Positions 51,307 through 61,799 are shown, numbered from the stretch's first letter. The stretch: DNA of 64,000 nucleotides from Atriophallophorus winterbourni (GCA_013407085.1 JACCGJ010001818.1:50303-114302), one strand, 5' to 3'. The notes: generated by a model from the sequence alone, not told the origin. Translations and numbers: made by a program.

Positions 51307-53178
51307 CAAACCTCCACTGCCTTGTGGCTACATCCATTCATGGAAAAGGCTTCAGGAGCAACCTCGAGGAAAAATTCGGAGCCGGAGTCCCGTTAGGCAG
51401 TCCGAAGTTTATTCAACTTCGTCCTGCCAGCTCCTGCGACGGCATTGTTGTCCAAACGTATCAGCCTAGCTGTTCCTTTGGTTCCAGTGGTGCCGTGGAG
51501 AGGGAGCACTTGCTGCATGGGCAACAGCTAGTTCTCCATATTGAACTGCCCTGGCGTACATCACAACGCACAAATGGAGAGGACACTCCATTCCGCTTCT
51601 CCGGAAAATAACACGGGAAGCAGCAGATACCGGTTAAAAGCTATGGCTCGACTGGCGTAGAGCTAAGCGCCTGGGGCTGCTTTTGACGGTGGGAGAGACT
51701 TCCAGGTCTCATTGGACGGCTACCGCCCGCCTCAAGCTGGGCAGCCCCCAGTCAATAAGGTGCCGTCTCGCCACGGTCTGTTATCCTCATTGGGTGCATG
51801 GGGATTAGGAATCAACCGACAAGCAGACTGTATTTTTCCGCACCAGCGAATCGAAATACCAAACAACAAATGTCAGTTCTGAAACTGGGAACCTGGAACG
51901 TCCGGTCCATGCTTCCAGGATTTCATGACGACGTCTCGAATATCAGAGGCGTTAGAAAGTCCGCCGTGATTAACAACGGGCTAAAGAGGCTGAATGTCGA
52001 CGTGGCTGCCCTACAAGAGACGCGCTTACCAGACACTGGTAAGCTAACAGAAAGTGATTACACATTCTTTTGGAAAGGAAGAGGTTCCGATGAGCCTCGA
52101 CTGCATGGAGTTGGGTTTGCCGTGCGAAACGACATATTAAAAGCAACAGAACCGAGCAGCAGCGGGAGCGAAAGGATTTGGACTCTAAATCGGAGGTGTA
52201 TTACTGGTACCATTACGTTGGTCAACGTTTATGCACCGACGCTCTCTGCGACGCCTGCTGAAAAAGACGCTTTTTATCATAACCTCACAGCCGTCCTGGA
52301 AAACGTGCCACAGAAAAACTGTGTAGTGGTATTGGGTGATTTCAATGCCAGAGTTGGTGCAGATTACGAGTCTTGGCAAAACTGTCTCGGAAGGTTCGGT
52401 GTAGGCAAAACCAATGAAAATGGGCAACGCCTTTTATAATTGTGCACACAGTTCAATCTTTGTGTCAGTAACACTTTCTTTCAAACAAAACCACAGCATA
52501 AAGTCTCTTGGAAGCATCCTCGCTCTAAGCATTGGCATCAGCTTGATCTTATTCTTGTTGAGCGTACTAATATAGGAAGCGTGCTCCTCACCAGATCATA
52601 TCAAGGCGCAGACTGCGACACTGATCATTCACTGGTCTGTGCAAAACTGAAGCTCCCCCACACGAGATTTCACCGCACCAAATTGTCTGGTAAGCCTAGG
52701 ATAGACGTCACTCGCATGTGCGAACCTAATCTAACTGCGAGATTCGCAAAAGCCTTCACGGACGAGTTCAACAAGACAACCCCACTTGAATCTGCTTCAG
52801 AAAACTGGGAATTGATTAAAAGCTGCATATGCCGAGTCGCACTTTCCACTTCCGGTCCGAAGAAAGCTCGAACGTGCGACTGGTTCGAAGCAAACGCTTC
52901 TGAGATGACTGCTGTGCTGGATGAGAAACGCTCAGCATTCTTGAGGTTCAAAGGTATGCCAACAGATGAAAACTTACGTCTTCTAAGAGCAGCTAGAAAT
53001 AAGGTCCAACAGACTGCAAGGCGATGTGCAAACGACCATTGGACTGAAGTTAGCCCTAATATCCAAAAAGCTGCGGATACCGGAAATTTTCACGGTCTGT
53101 CTGAGCCCTTCCATGGACTGTTAGACTCGCACCGAGAAAAACCTGCGGCGACATTCAAGTCGGGTTTGCTGATGTAGC
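51307..53178 (+). mobile_element. RTE-like LINE, 5' UTR and endonuclease half
   Basis: The element is cut by the gap on the left and by a junction at 53178 on the right. Its 5' region (51307-51797) is GC-rich, with an open frame at 51324-51611 of unclear meaning, and contains GGCTACCGCCCGCCTCAAGC before the start codon region. The endonuclease frame begins near 51798. After FKSGLLM the expected reverse transcriptase is missing and CR1 sequence begins. The less decayed frame suggests a younger copy than the one at 2.3 kb. Confidence 0.72.
51798..53177 (+). pseudogene. RTE-like endonuclease ORF with one in-frame stop
   Basis: LGTWNVRSML (about 51885), ALQETRLP (about 52008), VYAPT (about 52230), VLGDFNARVG (about 52329), WKHPRSKHWHQLDLILVERT (about 52512) and CDTDHSLVCAKLKLPH (about 52617) mark a complete APE-type endonuclease, catalytic residues included. 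The frame is otherwise open for about 460 codons, but TAA at 52437-52439 interrupts NGQRLL-LCTQFNL. The stretch after 52660 is the linker that normally precedes the polymerase. Confidence 0.8.
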
Positions 53179-53182
53179 TATT

Positions 53183-54850
53183 TAAGTCCATGTCCTCGGA
53201 GATTTGTGCTGATTGATGGGACGAGCAAGGAGCTGCATGGATGGGAGGGGTCGCTCAGTATCCGGTATGTAAGTATCATGTTTCCACGGAGAAGACGGTA
53301 CGTAAAGGATTATGTGTTTAAACGGCGTAATCTCTCCTCGTATGGCAAGTGGCGCATACCGCGGACGAGCTTTGTCGCACGCCGTTGGGCGTTTTCGAGG
53401 AGTGACATGTCCTTGCATAGCCACGTCCGCCAAGCCTGCACTGCGTATTCCAAGTGTGGCCGGATGTAAATGTTTAGCAGAGTCGGGAAGAGAAACCGGT
53501 CGAACTTGCCGAGGGCGCGGCGAAGTAGGTCGGTGTTGCGGTTGGCTGCAGCTGCTGCGCGTTCGCATTGTGTTGTGCAACCAAGGTCTTGCTGAATGAT
53601 AAGTCCAAGATCCTTTTCTTGTCGAACGCGTTGAAGTGTTGTTTGCCCCAAACGGTAGGTAAAACAAGCTGAGTGACGGATGGGGAGAACGCTGCACTTG
53701 GATGCGTTGAATGGAAGATAGTTTCGTGAGGACCAACAATGTAGGCGATCTAAGTCGTCTTGTAAGACACGGGAATCATCAGACGATTTAAGAGAGCGCC
53801 AAAGTTTGACATCATCAGCAAAGAGGAGGAACGGGGATTCAATGTCTTGTCCGATATCGTTGATGAAGATAATGAAAAGTCTTGGACCAAGAACAGAACC
53901 TTGCGGCAAACCACACTTGATTGGAAAGGGAGCTGAGTAGCAGTCGCGCACACGAACACAGAGAGAGCGATCGCATAGGAAGTATTTCATCCATGATACG
54001 AGGGATGATCCAACGCCGTAGGAAGCGAGTTTAAGAAGAAGGATGTCGTGATGCACACGGTCGAATGCCTTGGAGAAATCCAAAAATATAGCATCGACAC
54101 CAGTGCCTTCGTCGACGGATTTCGTCCATTCATCTCGTGTGAGAAGCAATTTAGAGGAGCACGAACGTTTGGCCCGAAAACCGTGTTGCTGTTTGATTAA
54201 AATCCGATTCGTTTCGAAATGTGAGACAATGCGGTCAATGCTCTCCATGACTTTAGAAATCACTGCTAACAGCACGATGGGGCGATAATTTGCAGGATCA
54301 AACCGGTTGCCGCCTTTAAATATAGGGCTTACAACACCTTCCTTCCAGGCTTGTGGAATGGTAGCCGAGTTCAAACAACGTTGAAAGTAAGTCGCCAGTA
54401 AATGAGATATATGTGCTGCGGCTACTTTCAGGATTTTGGGATGGATGCCGTCGAGTCCTGACGAGGAGTACTGTCGCAGACACCGAATTTTCTGATGAAC
54501 TGCCTCAGGGGTGAACTTTATTTCCGGCATCTCTTGCACGTCGCGCGAGGGAAAAGAAAAGTGGGTAAGTTTCGCGGGATATGTAGGGTTAAAAATAGGA
54601 GCGTATTGTTGCGACAGCACAGTTGCAGCTTCCAAGGCGGTCGATGTGAGGCCGTGTGCGCTGACTAGGGATGGAATTCCTAGTTTGACCACGCGTCTTT
54701 GGTTCACAAAGTGGAACAAGCTTGGAAACAGATATAAATTATTCGTAAAATCAAGAAATTGGTTATTGTCTAACCATTACTTATACATTCGTAAATTGAT
54801 TCGACGTTCAGAAAAAACAATGGATAAAGTATGGCAGATGTCTTACCTTA
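53183..54850 (-). mobile_element. CR1-like LINE, reverse transcriptase region
   Basis: The minus strand reads from the linker (NLYLFPSLFHFVNQRR near 54740) through the polymerase to YRLLRGNMILTYRILS near 53270 and stops at 53183, before the normal C-terminus and 3' UTR. Missing the 3' end is unusual, because CR1 copies are normally truncated at the 5' end; this suggests recombination with the RTE-like LINE at 53178-53183. It directly abuts an LTR at 54851. Confidence 0.75.
53310..54719 (-). CDS. CR1-like reverse transcriptase, 469-codon open frame (3' truncated)
   Basis: This is the longest open LINE frame in the window. Polymerase blocks are SSSGLDGIHPKILKVAA, PIFKGGNRFDPANYRPIVLL, QHGFRAKRSCSSKLLLT, AIFLDFSKAFDRVHHDILLL, GLPQGSVLGPRLFIIFINDI, LLFADDVKLW with the catalytic FADD, EKDLGLII and YIRPHLEYAVQAWRTWL. 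The frame is lost after YEERLRRLNT. All core catalytic motifs are intact, but no endonuclease is attached, so it cannot be autonomous as it stands. Confidence 0.8.
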   Translation of the reverse strand: MFHFVNQRRVVKLGIPSLVSAHGLTSTALEAATVLSQQYAPIFNPTYPAKLTHFSFPSRDVQEMPEIKFTPEAVHQKIRCLRQYSSSGLDGIHPKILKVAAAHISHLLATYFQRCLNSATIPQAWKEGVVSPIFKGGNRFDPANYRPIVLLAVISKVMESIDRIVSHFETNRILIKQQHGFRAKRSCSSKLLLTRDEWTKSVDEGTGVDAIFLDFSKAFDRVHHDILLLKLASYGVGSSLVSWMKYFLCDRSLCVRVRDCYSAPFPIKCGLPQGSVLGPRLFIIFINDIGQDIESPFLLFADDVKLWRSLKSSDDSRVLQDDLDRLHCWSSRNYLPFNASKCSVLPIRHSACFTYRLGQTTLQRVRQEKDLGLIIQQDLGCTTQCERAAAAANRNTDLLRRALGKFDRFLFPTLLNIYIRPHLEYAVQAWRTWLCKDMSLLENAQRRATKLVRGMRHLPYEERLRRLNT

Positions 54851-55349
54851 TGTAATAAAATTGCTTTTACAATAATTTCAAAAACCCCGAATTTGCTTGG
54901 TTCGAGTCAAGGTCACTATCAAGGGAAAGTTCTAATCGTATCAGTTCAGTTTCAGTGTCGCGGGCGGACTATCTAATAAGTCGAAAGTTCTTCTGAAGGT
55001 GCAACCGAGAGCACTGCCACTGCGATAAGTGTTTTGCAAGAATCACATGCACGTGTATCTGCGAATGCAGAATGGGAGTGGTCTCATCATCAATGGAGAT
55101 TTTAGCATTTTGCATGTCCGTTCGGTCGTGAAGTCTATGGATGGTGTGGTGACGGTTCAAATATTTAATCAATAGTAATCAATAATTTTGTAATTCAAAT
55201 TTTCTTGTTGTTAACCTCACATTAATTACAATACACTCTTTGTCTACGCACGGTTTTCGCTTTTCTGTGGTTGTCTGGGAGTCAAAATTGTATGTGGATA
55301 TAACTGGGATACACGCAGCCTCGGAATCTATTCCTCGTTATCCACTACA
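54851..55349 (+). repeat. LTR of a CsRn1-like Ty3/Gypsy element
   Basis: About 499 bases from TGTAATAAAA to TCCACTACA, with TG..CA ends, followed three bases later by a primer-binding site. The left border is proposed from the TG and the adjoining CR1 boundary and is less certain than the right. No second LTR was found; a short leader only follows (ATG near 55384, frame soon closed). Confidence 0.55.
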
Positions 55350-55352
55350 AAT

Positions 55353-55380
55353 TGGTGAGCCCGACGTGATTCGAACACAC
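55353..55380 (+). promoter_or_regulatory. tRNA-Trp-type primer-binding site
   Basis: TGGTGAGCCCGACGTGATTC then GAACACAC complements the 3' end of a eukaryotic tRNA-Trp with about two mismatches. The CsRn1 clade of fluke Ty3/Gypsy elements is known for priming with tRNA-Trp. Confidence 0.65.
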
Positions 55381-57729
55381 TACAATGGCATTTAGTTACA
55401 AGACAAAAAATAAACTTCATTAAACCAAATTTTTTTCGCTCAATTGGCTGATTTGCTAATTAAACGGCCAGGATTTTTGGTGAAACGAAACCCGTTAGCG
55501 ATCACAATTCACAAAATCAATTAAAACCTGGGACATTACTTTAGATTATAAGATCTGTTGGAGAACATTTTCAATTTGCTGCCAATTTGCTGATCTGTAA
55601 TTTTTATTTGACATTTTTGCATTTAAATGAAACTCGGGAGTTGACAAATTTTCTATGCGAAAGTTATTTCTCGAATACCTGTTTTACGTCAGTCTGGCTT
55701 ATTGGGACATGACTGGTCATAGTATACCTGCAGTCTCTGCTGATTAATGTTTTTACTGCGGGTTCTTTGCATTTCCATGAAGCTACTCTTAGTCGCAAAC
55801 ATGCGTGGAAGATATCCCCCTGAGGCAAGTTTATACAGAAAAATATTAAGAAAACCACCAAATATCGGAGATTTGGTGACGCAGACATGGTTAATTATCT
55901 GGAGTAACTCAATTAAGGTGTATGACAACCGAACTAATAAATAAAACCCCAGTAGCTGTGTTGCTTGACATCCCATACTATGTATTTGCTGGATTAAACA
56001 CATCTGGAACACCTCATGAAAACAGTAACCTCACATAGGTCAATGTCGTCAAGTGTTCAAATATCTGGTTTTCGTTTTTATTTTTTTTTCTGTAGTTCGA
56101 TGTTGGAGTAGGCGAAAATATACAATTTTTGGGTTTACGTTGTTACATTGTTGATTGATGATAATGAGTAATCAGGTTTTAGCTAACTTCGACATTTGAC
56201 AGCAACGTTCAAATTTTTTATAAATGATGCAGTCACCGTTAGATCGGTACTTCTTGTATTGTGCAGAAGACGATCATATTTCGGTTCGAACTGCGCATTG
56301 GAATAGTTAACGAGGGTTGCTTCTGGTGCTTGCTTCCTATTTGCAACAGAACATGATTTTCTTGACACTCAATCATAAATATGCAAATTATACCCCATTA
56401 TTCACTTACGAAAGTCACATATGAGAAATAAAGATAGAAATCTCGAGATTGTTTGAATGTTTTGTATTGCGGAATAAAGTCATAATTCTGCGTTAAGCAT
56501 AGTAATTTTTCCATTTTCCATTAGATATTCTTTTTCTAATAATATCATTGTTTTACATAATAAATGAAACCACACGACTTAGATATGCCACCAGTTATAA
56601 AAAATTGAAGCTCTGATCAGAGCCGTAAAAAGCACAACCTTCTGAGAGAGTCCGCATGTATCATGAATAAACTATTCCAAAATCCTGTGGTAGGCCATGC
56701 GAGTCCATGAATCATAGCGGCCCTCAATACTGAGCAATATAGAATCAATATTAGATTTTTGGTTAATCAGAATTTGAAACACGAGAACGAAAGAACAACA
56801 TAATATATAATGCCTGAAACATTGTTGCGTCATAGTGTCTATGCTGAGCAATGTGTGCAAAAAATTTACAATGAATTGTCTTTTATATATTCACACAGAT
56901 ACGTTGTACCTACCAGTTGGCAGAAGATTGAGTAACACCTCTTCAATCTTTGACTTTTGCTACACTGAGAAATACGTTAGACGTGATTTTCAGCAACTTA
57001 CTAGCGCATTCATCCGGAGTTAGAAAGTAATGAAGATCGAAAAATCTTGACGTTGAGATATTGAGACTCCCAAATTTCCTGTTTAAAACAACTCTGTTAC
57101 ACGCGTCAAAAATTCCGCTGACGTAGAGTACAGATAGTCGGTCCTCAGCGAAAAAAAATTGATAGTCTTTCTAAAAAAATAATAACATTCTTGACAAATA
57201 ATTATAAATGAAATCTGACAGCATTTATATAAATATGCTTCAGTTATTTGTAATTGCTTCCCAAATTATCTCCAATCCAAACGAATATCTTCTGTTTTCC
57301 GAATAAGTAATCCGACGTTTATAATAAATTGATGTTAGTTCCAGTATTCTAGACATTTGTTATGCATCATACTTGATAAATTAGTAAATGATTTTAGCCA
57401 ACCTTCGATCAAATGATATCAAATGTAATAAATGGAGAAATTGATTTCTTTGAAATCAAACTATTTACGAAATCGAGGCTTTAATTTGAACTCTCAAATG
57501 GCCAGTACCATCTTATTGATCGCCAAATTATCTTCTAACCACTACTACCATTATGATTGCCATACACTCTGTATAAACCATTAGACATTAGGCAAAGTTT
57601 TGCAAACTCTCAGAGACGAAGAACAGTTTGAACTACAAAACGATTGACCGCTGATCTGCCTACAAACTAAAATCGATGAATTATTCTGTCGCAGCTTTCA
57701 GCTCAGCTGACCTCTCACCGTGCTGGTGA
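55381..57729. other. Intergenic stretch, nothing recognised
   Basis: About 2.3 kb of AT-rich sequence. Short ORFs on both strands (for example 55689-56012 minus) show no motif or splice context that I can support. Confidence 0.4.
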
Positions 57730-57950
57730 GGAGAAACTGCCTTTTCTTTTTTCCAGCATCGATTATTGCGCGTTGCTGTCCTACTACTATCCTACTACTA
57801 CAGCGCCTGGCACCGCGATCATCGGAGATTGCAAACAGAGAAGAAAGAAAATTACCTTTTGGCAGTGCATCGATTATAGCGCGGTGCTCCTCCAACTACA
57901 TTCTCCTAGTCCTACGACCATCAGAGGTTCCACACGGAAAAAAAGGATTG
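57730..57950 (+). repeat. Two diverged tandem units of about 100 bp
   Basis: The first unit begins GCATCGATTATTGCGCGTTG and the second GCATCGATTATAGCGCGGTG; both continue with CCTACTAC or CTAGTCCTACGACC-like sequence, ATCATCGGAG or ATCAGAGG, and an A-rich end. They lie 250 bases before a CR1-like 5' UTR and may be part of its promoter region. Confidence 0.5.
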
Positions 57951-59214
57951 ACCCTTCGGCAGTGGTGGGCGCTTCTCCGCAGCTTTCCACCGAAAGAAAT
58001 TCTGGACGCTCGATTGGCTTGTCAACCACATACTGTCCTGTGCAAACTGAACTGAACTAAACTGTCGCCAATTTTTTGTTTAGATTTTTTTCGAAAATGA
58101 TTTTTAAACAAACTTATCCCAGAAATCACTGTCCACCAATGTCGATCTGTTTTATTGGTTATGAGCAGTGCCACATTACACCAAATACAACGTCGAAAGC
58201 AACGTGAAGTGCGGCTAGATTAATTTTGAACTCCGATATTTTTGGATATAACTTTCATAGTTTTAAGCGGATCGATTTTAGTTTTGGATATCTAACTTAA
58301 GGTTTGCTACGACGTATCAGCTCATTAAAGTATCACCCATCTACGACACATCGTTCTGTATGTGCGTCACCCGTGTACTTTCTGCAATTCGTTCGTTCAT
58401 TTGAATCGCGTTTGTGTTTATACTGTTGGATAAACCCATGGGGGTTTATCACTCTCTGGAACTAATAAGAGAAATACTCAACGTGAAATCAATTTCACAC
58501 CAATATTCCAAACGGGACGCTGACATTTTGCAGCTAAATCAGGTGACGAAATATTCCTACAACTAGTCACTTTTCGTCAAATCGACACAATACCACACAA
58601 ACCAACCCCGGCCGTATCAAATTTTGTGCTATGATTTGTACTTTTCTTCGGCCCCGTTAACATGAAACGATTTGATGTTCGCGAAACATGCGTCGTCTGC
58701 ATGAAATTCGTCATTTGTAAGGTCAAATTTCTCACGTATCGCAACAATTCCCTAAATTGTCACGCAAAATGTCAATGATGAAAACATTCCTGGTGAATGC
58801 TGTGTGTACAAATTGTCGAACTGAAACAAACGCAGAATTAGCTGCTCAAACAAATGTTCAGCAAAGCAACCTGGATGATAGGATCCTGAGCTTAGAGCTC
58901 CTCATACAAACGTAGAAACTTTTGTCACCACTCAGAATTCTCAGTTTGCGGTATATGTTTCGATAAATCGAAAACCATCTTCACAGGTAATTCAACAAAA
59001 ATGTTCAGCCGTTGCAAATATGCCGGAAAGTCTTAAAGGGCTTTCTTTTCATCAAGACACCACCTATACAAATGTGACTTTTACAAACCTGTATGCACAA
59101 ACATTCCTCGGTACACAAAAAGTTACGAAGCCAAAGCCACCCGTTCATTTAAAAGTTAAGCGAAAACCCTCAAGTTCAAATCCAATAGTCACGGTGTGAA
59201 ATACTCCTAAATTA

Positions 59215-60335
59215 TACACGATAGATATCCGATCTTAGGCAGTTGAAACTTCCTGCAGCCATCGAAAGCGACAGGTACATAGTGTACATTCACTCCGTGG
59301 ACTAAGAGTGATATGCACTAACGTGAAGGAAACGAGAGCTACATTACCAGCGGACAGGCTAAAGCACGATAATGAAGAATGGTTAAGGGTGTGAAGCAGC
59401 ATGGAATTGAGCAGTAACCGCAAGCTGACTGTAAAGACAAAGATGATGGTATAAAGCGCATGCGTATTAAATGCTTTACTATACGGCAGTGAAACCTGGA
59501 CCACCCACACACGACACGAACGGAAGCTGAATGCTTTCCATCTACGAAGCATCCGTCGTATCTTGAACATATCGTGGATGGACAGATTGACTAACGCTGA
59601 AGTGCTTTCAAAAGCTGGTCTACAGCGCATGTTCACCCTAGAATCAAGAATCAAGAATCAAGATTTTATGGTGAAAAAAGCAATTGCTTTACATGTACCA
59701 CTGGATGACAACTATTACCAAAAAGAAAATGTAATCGAAAACACATTGTTGTATGCTTGTCCGGGTTCATGTTGATTCAATACACAGGGCCGATTATGAG
59801 GTGTTCTTGGATATATGCATCTAGTTATGCTTTAAAAACATCAAATGTTGTTGCATTCACAACGTCTTGGGGTAGTGCATCCCTATTACGTCAGCACCAC
59901 ATGCGGTGGCTTGGTCATGCCTAGAATAGAAAATAGTCGTGTTCCGAAAGATCTACTTTATGGTGAGTTGCACTGAGGAAGTCGACCATGGGGCAGACCG
60001 CACTTGCGGTACAGAGACGTTAGCAAAAGAGATATGAAAGCTCTTAGCATTGACCCCGCGAGCTGGGAAGAACTTGCTTTTGACCTCTCACTTTGGAGGC
60101 ATTGTGTAAAACGTCGTATGCAAGCCTAGGAGGAGCAGATACAGCTCTTGGCTGCGGAATGTAGATCACGCCGCCGGCGTGTAACTGACGCCCTTCAACA
60201 GAGTTCTGACCATCGTTGCAAGCGCTGTGGGAGAGATTTTTCCTGTCGAATCGGACTGTTTAGTCATTCAAAAAGCTGTAAAACATGAAAATTCATGCAA
60301 TTGTGATATACATCTATGGTCGAAATCGACCGATG
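59215..60335 (+). mobile_element. RTE-like LINE tail with C-terminal zinc finger, nested
   Basis: Plus-strand blocks are LLYGSETWTTHTRHERKLNA (about 59475), FHLRSIRRILNISWMDRLTN, AEVLSKAGLQRMF, then after a nested CR1 piece HHMRWLGHA (about 59897), a tail of Ser-Trp-Glu-Glu-Leu type, and near 60205 HRCKRCGRDFSCRIGLFSHS followed by KSCKT and TGA. The last block is a C-x2-C-x12-H-x4-C zinc finger, a C-terminal feature of this family. The 3' end is GGTCGAAATCGACCGATGGA. Confidence 0.68.
59637..59878 (-). mobile_element. CR1-like LINE 3' end nested in the RTE-like tail
   Basis: The minus strand reads LPQDVVNATTFDVFKA, then a 3' UTR and a terminal run of TTGATTC units, the same end as the copy finishing at 35815. 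The host reading MFTL|LRQHHMRW is interrupted exactly here. CCCTA occurs on both sides and may be a short target duplication. Confidence 0.7.
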
Positions 60336-60800
60336 GAGGCTAACTACAGATAGATGCACCACCAAGTCAATCAGTAGTTGACTTGTCCGAAACAATTGCA
60401 GCGGACACTACAGATCACTGTATTCCCACAGTACAACATTAAAACAATCAATCATCCTTGCAAGCTAAAAACCTTCAGATGCCGACTTTGGATGAGTCGG
60501 CCTAAGAGATATTCTGCACTTCGCTAGCCTCCTTCCCCACAGCCCATCATTGTTGAGAAAAACAACGATGAAATGCATCTACACCAACGCACAATGTCTA
60601 GGAAACAAAATCGCTAAAATGCGTGCAGCATTTCGGAAATGTTCACCAGACATCATAGCCATTACGGTAATGTGGCTACAAACTCACCAAAAAATAGTGT
60701 TCTAAAATTACCCGGAATGTCACTTATTCGCTATGACCGTTAAATGCGAGGATGAGTAGCTTTGTATTATAGCCAACACCTCCTGTGCCGTAAGATAACC

Positions 60801-61159
60801 GATCCGGATATCATGTTACGTTGAACACACAGGTGCTCAGAGTGCCCAGAACACACCATTGAAAGCGCATCCATTGAGTTGTTGAGCGATATTCCTCTTT
60901 ATAACCGCAATTTATGTAATACTCAATACCGCGTAACCGATGTTCTTTCACACTTGGATCTCGATCTGGCAAGTAATAAACACAATATTGATGAAAATGC
61001 TTACGAAAGTCCACTGGAACTAAGTGATCACGTGTATATAAAGTGAATGGCTAATACTGTCATGAAATACCATATTTACTGACTGCTCTTAGTTACAATA
61101 TTCTGTCTTACATGAGTGCATCACACGTTTTAGGAAAATGTATGTCAAATATGAACGAA
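60801..61159. other. Spacer, nothing recognised
   Basis: A 67-codon minus-strand frame (60811-61014) is present but has no recognisable motif; otherwise AT-rich. Confidence 0.35.
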
Positions 61160-61521
61160 GTTTATCCCAAACAAGGAGCGCTTGTATGCCACTGTTGGAT
61201 AAGGCTGGTACGACCAACCTGTTCAATCACATGTGTCCAAACACATGTTTACTGGAGTTAAAACCAGAACCATGAAACAAAATATTCATTTGCATGCTTT
61301 TCCGTCACAACGCACCCCACGACCGGTTTCGTGCTGTTTGCACAAATCAGGTAGGGACAGTAAGATCAGGATCCGTATGCGCTTGAAACAGTAAGAATGG
61401 TAAACAAGGAGCGCTTGTATGCCACAGTTGGATAAGGCTGGTACGACCAACCTGTTCAAAGCAAGTGTCCAAACACATGTTACTAGGAATTCAACCCAGA
61501 ACCATTAAACAAATTACACTT
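61160..61521 (-). mobile_element. Hammerhead-SINE, one full unit plus a partial tandem unit
   Basis: AACAAGGAGCGCTTGTATGC, CACTGTTGGATAAGGCTGGT, ACGACCAACCTGTTCAA occurs at 61171 and again at 61406, giving a monomer of about 235 bases. On the minus strand the ribozyme (61312-61358) reads CCCTAC, CTGATTTG, TGCAAACAGCACGAAACC, GGTC and GTGGGG. Stem I (CCCUAC/GUGGGG) and stem II (GUGC/GCAC) pair fully, but CUGAUGA is mutated to CUGAUUU. The second unit is cut by an LTR at 61522. Confidence 0.68.
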
Positions 61522-61775
61522 TGTTGTTTTCCTTGGAGCGAAGTTTCCGGCTGACCCAACACTCACGAAAAGTGTAGAAGACGACTGACAGAATGCTTCG
61601 TTTTATTTACAGCTCATTTGTATATATATGTACAATGAACGAAAGTGAAGCCAAGCTACTGAAGCCAAGCTTCTATATTGATTCAAATCGGCGATTTATG
61701 TTCACTTGATTAAAAACGATCAATACTTCCAAATCAGTGCGAGTTTTGGCGTGCATAGATTGAACGACCTTGACA
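61522..61775 (-). repeat. 3' LTR of the gag-protease element
   Basis: About 254 bases with TG..CA ends (TGTCAAGG.. on the minus strand). It matches the partial LTR at 63771-64000 nearly base for base (GGCTGACCCAACACTCACGA, CAATGAACGAAAGTGAAGCC), with a few substitutions and small indels, so the insertion is fairly recent. Confidence 0.8.
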
Positions 61776-61786
61776 CCTCCCCCTGC
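61776..61786 (-). other. Polypurine tract
   Basis: Minus-strand GCAGGGGGAGG lies immediately before the 3' LTR start TGTCA, the normal place for plus-strand DNA priming, and fixes the LTR border. Confidence 0.75.
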
Positions 61787-61799
61787 GAAAAAAGGACGT

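Larger units (their letters stand above)
58200..60800 (+). mobile_element. CR1-like LINE, 5' UTR, ORF1 and endonuclease start, split by a nested LINE
   Basis: 5' UTR at 58200-58660, ORF1 from an ATG near 58662. ORF1 begins MKRFDVRETCVVCMKF, then NNSLNCHAKC and AVCTNCRTETNAELAA: a zinc-finger pattern of C-x2-C, C-H-x2-C and C-x2-C type, as in CR1 ORF1 proteins, followed by a short coiled coil (LDDRILSLELLIQ). A frameshift lies near 58775. The element breaks at about 59214 and resumes near 60336 with APPSQSVVDLSE, SLQAKNLQMPTLDESA and the endonuclease start near 60570 (ASTPTHNV). Confidence 0.65.

Noticed and set aside
49978..51396. Long open frames crossing 50.3-51.3 kb
   Set aside because: They consist almost wholly of N and are artefacts of the gap.
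53182..53739. 185-codon minus-strand ORF at the right side of the RTE junction
   Set aside because: It is an alternative frame of the CR1-like polymerase; only its first part restores the frame lost at 53310.
59235..59654. 139-codon minus-strand ORF
   Set aside because: It is antisense to the RTE-like LINE tail, whose plus-strand reading has recognisable motifs.
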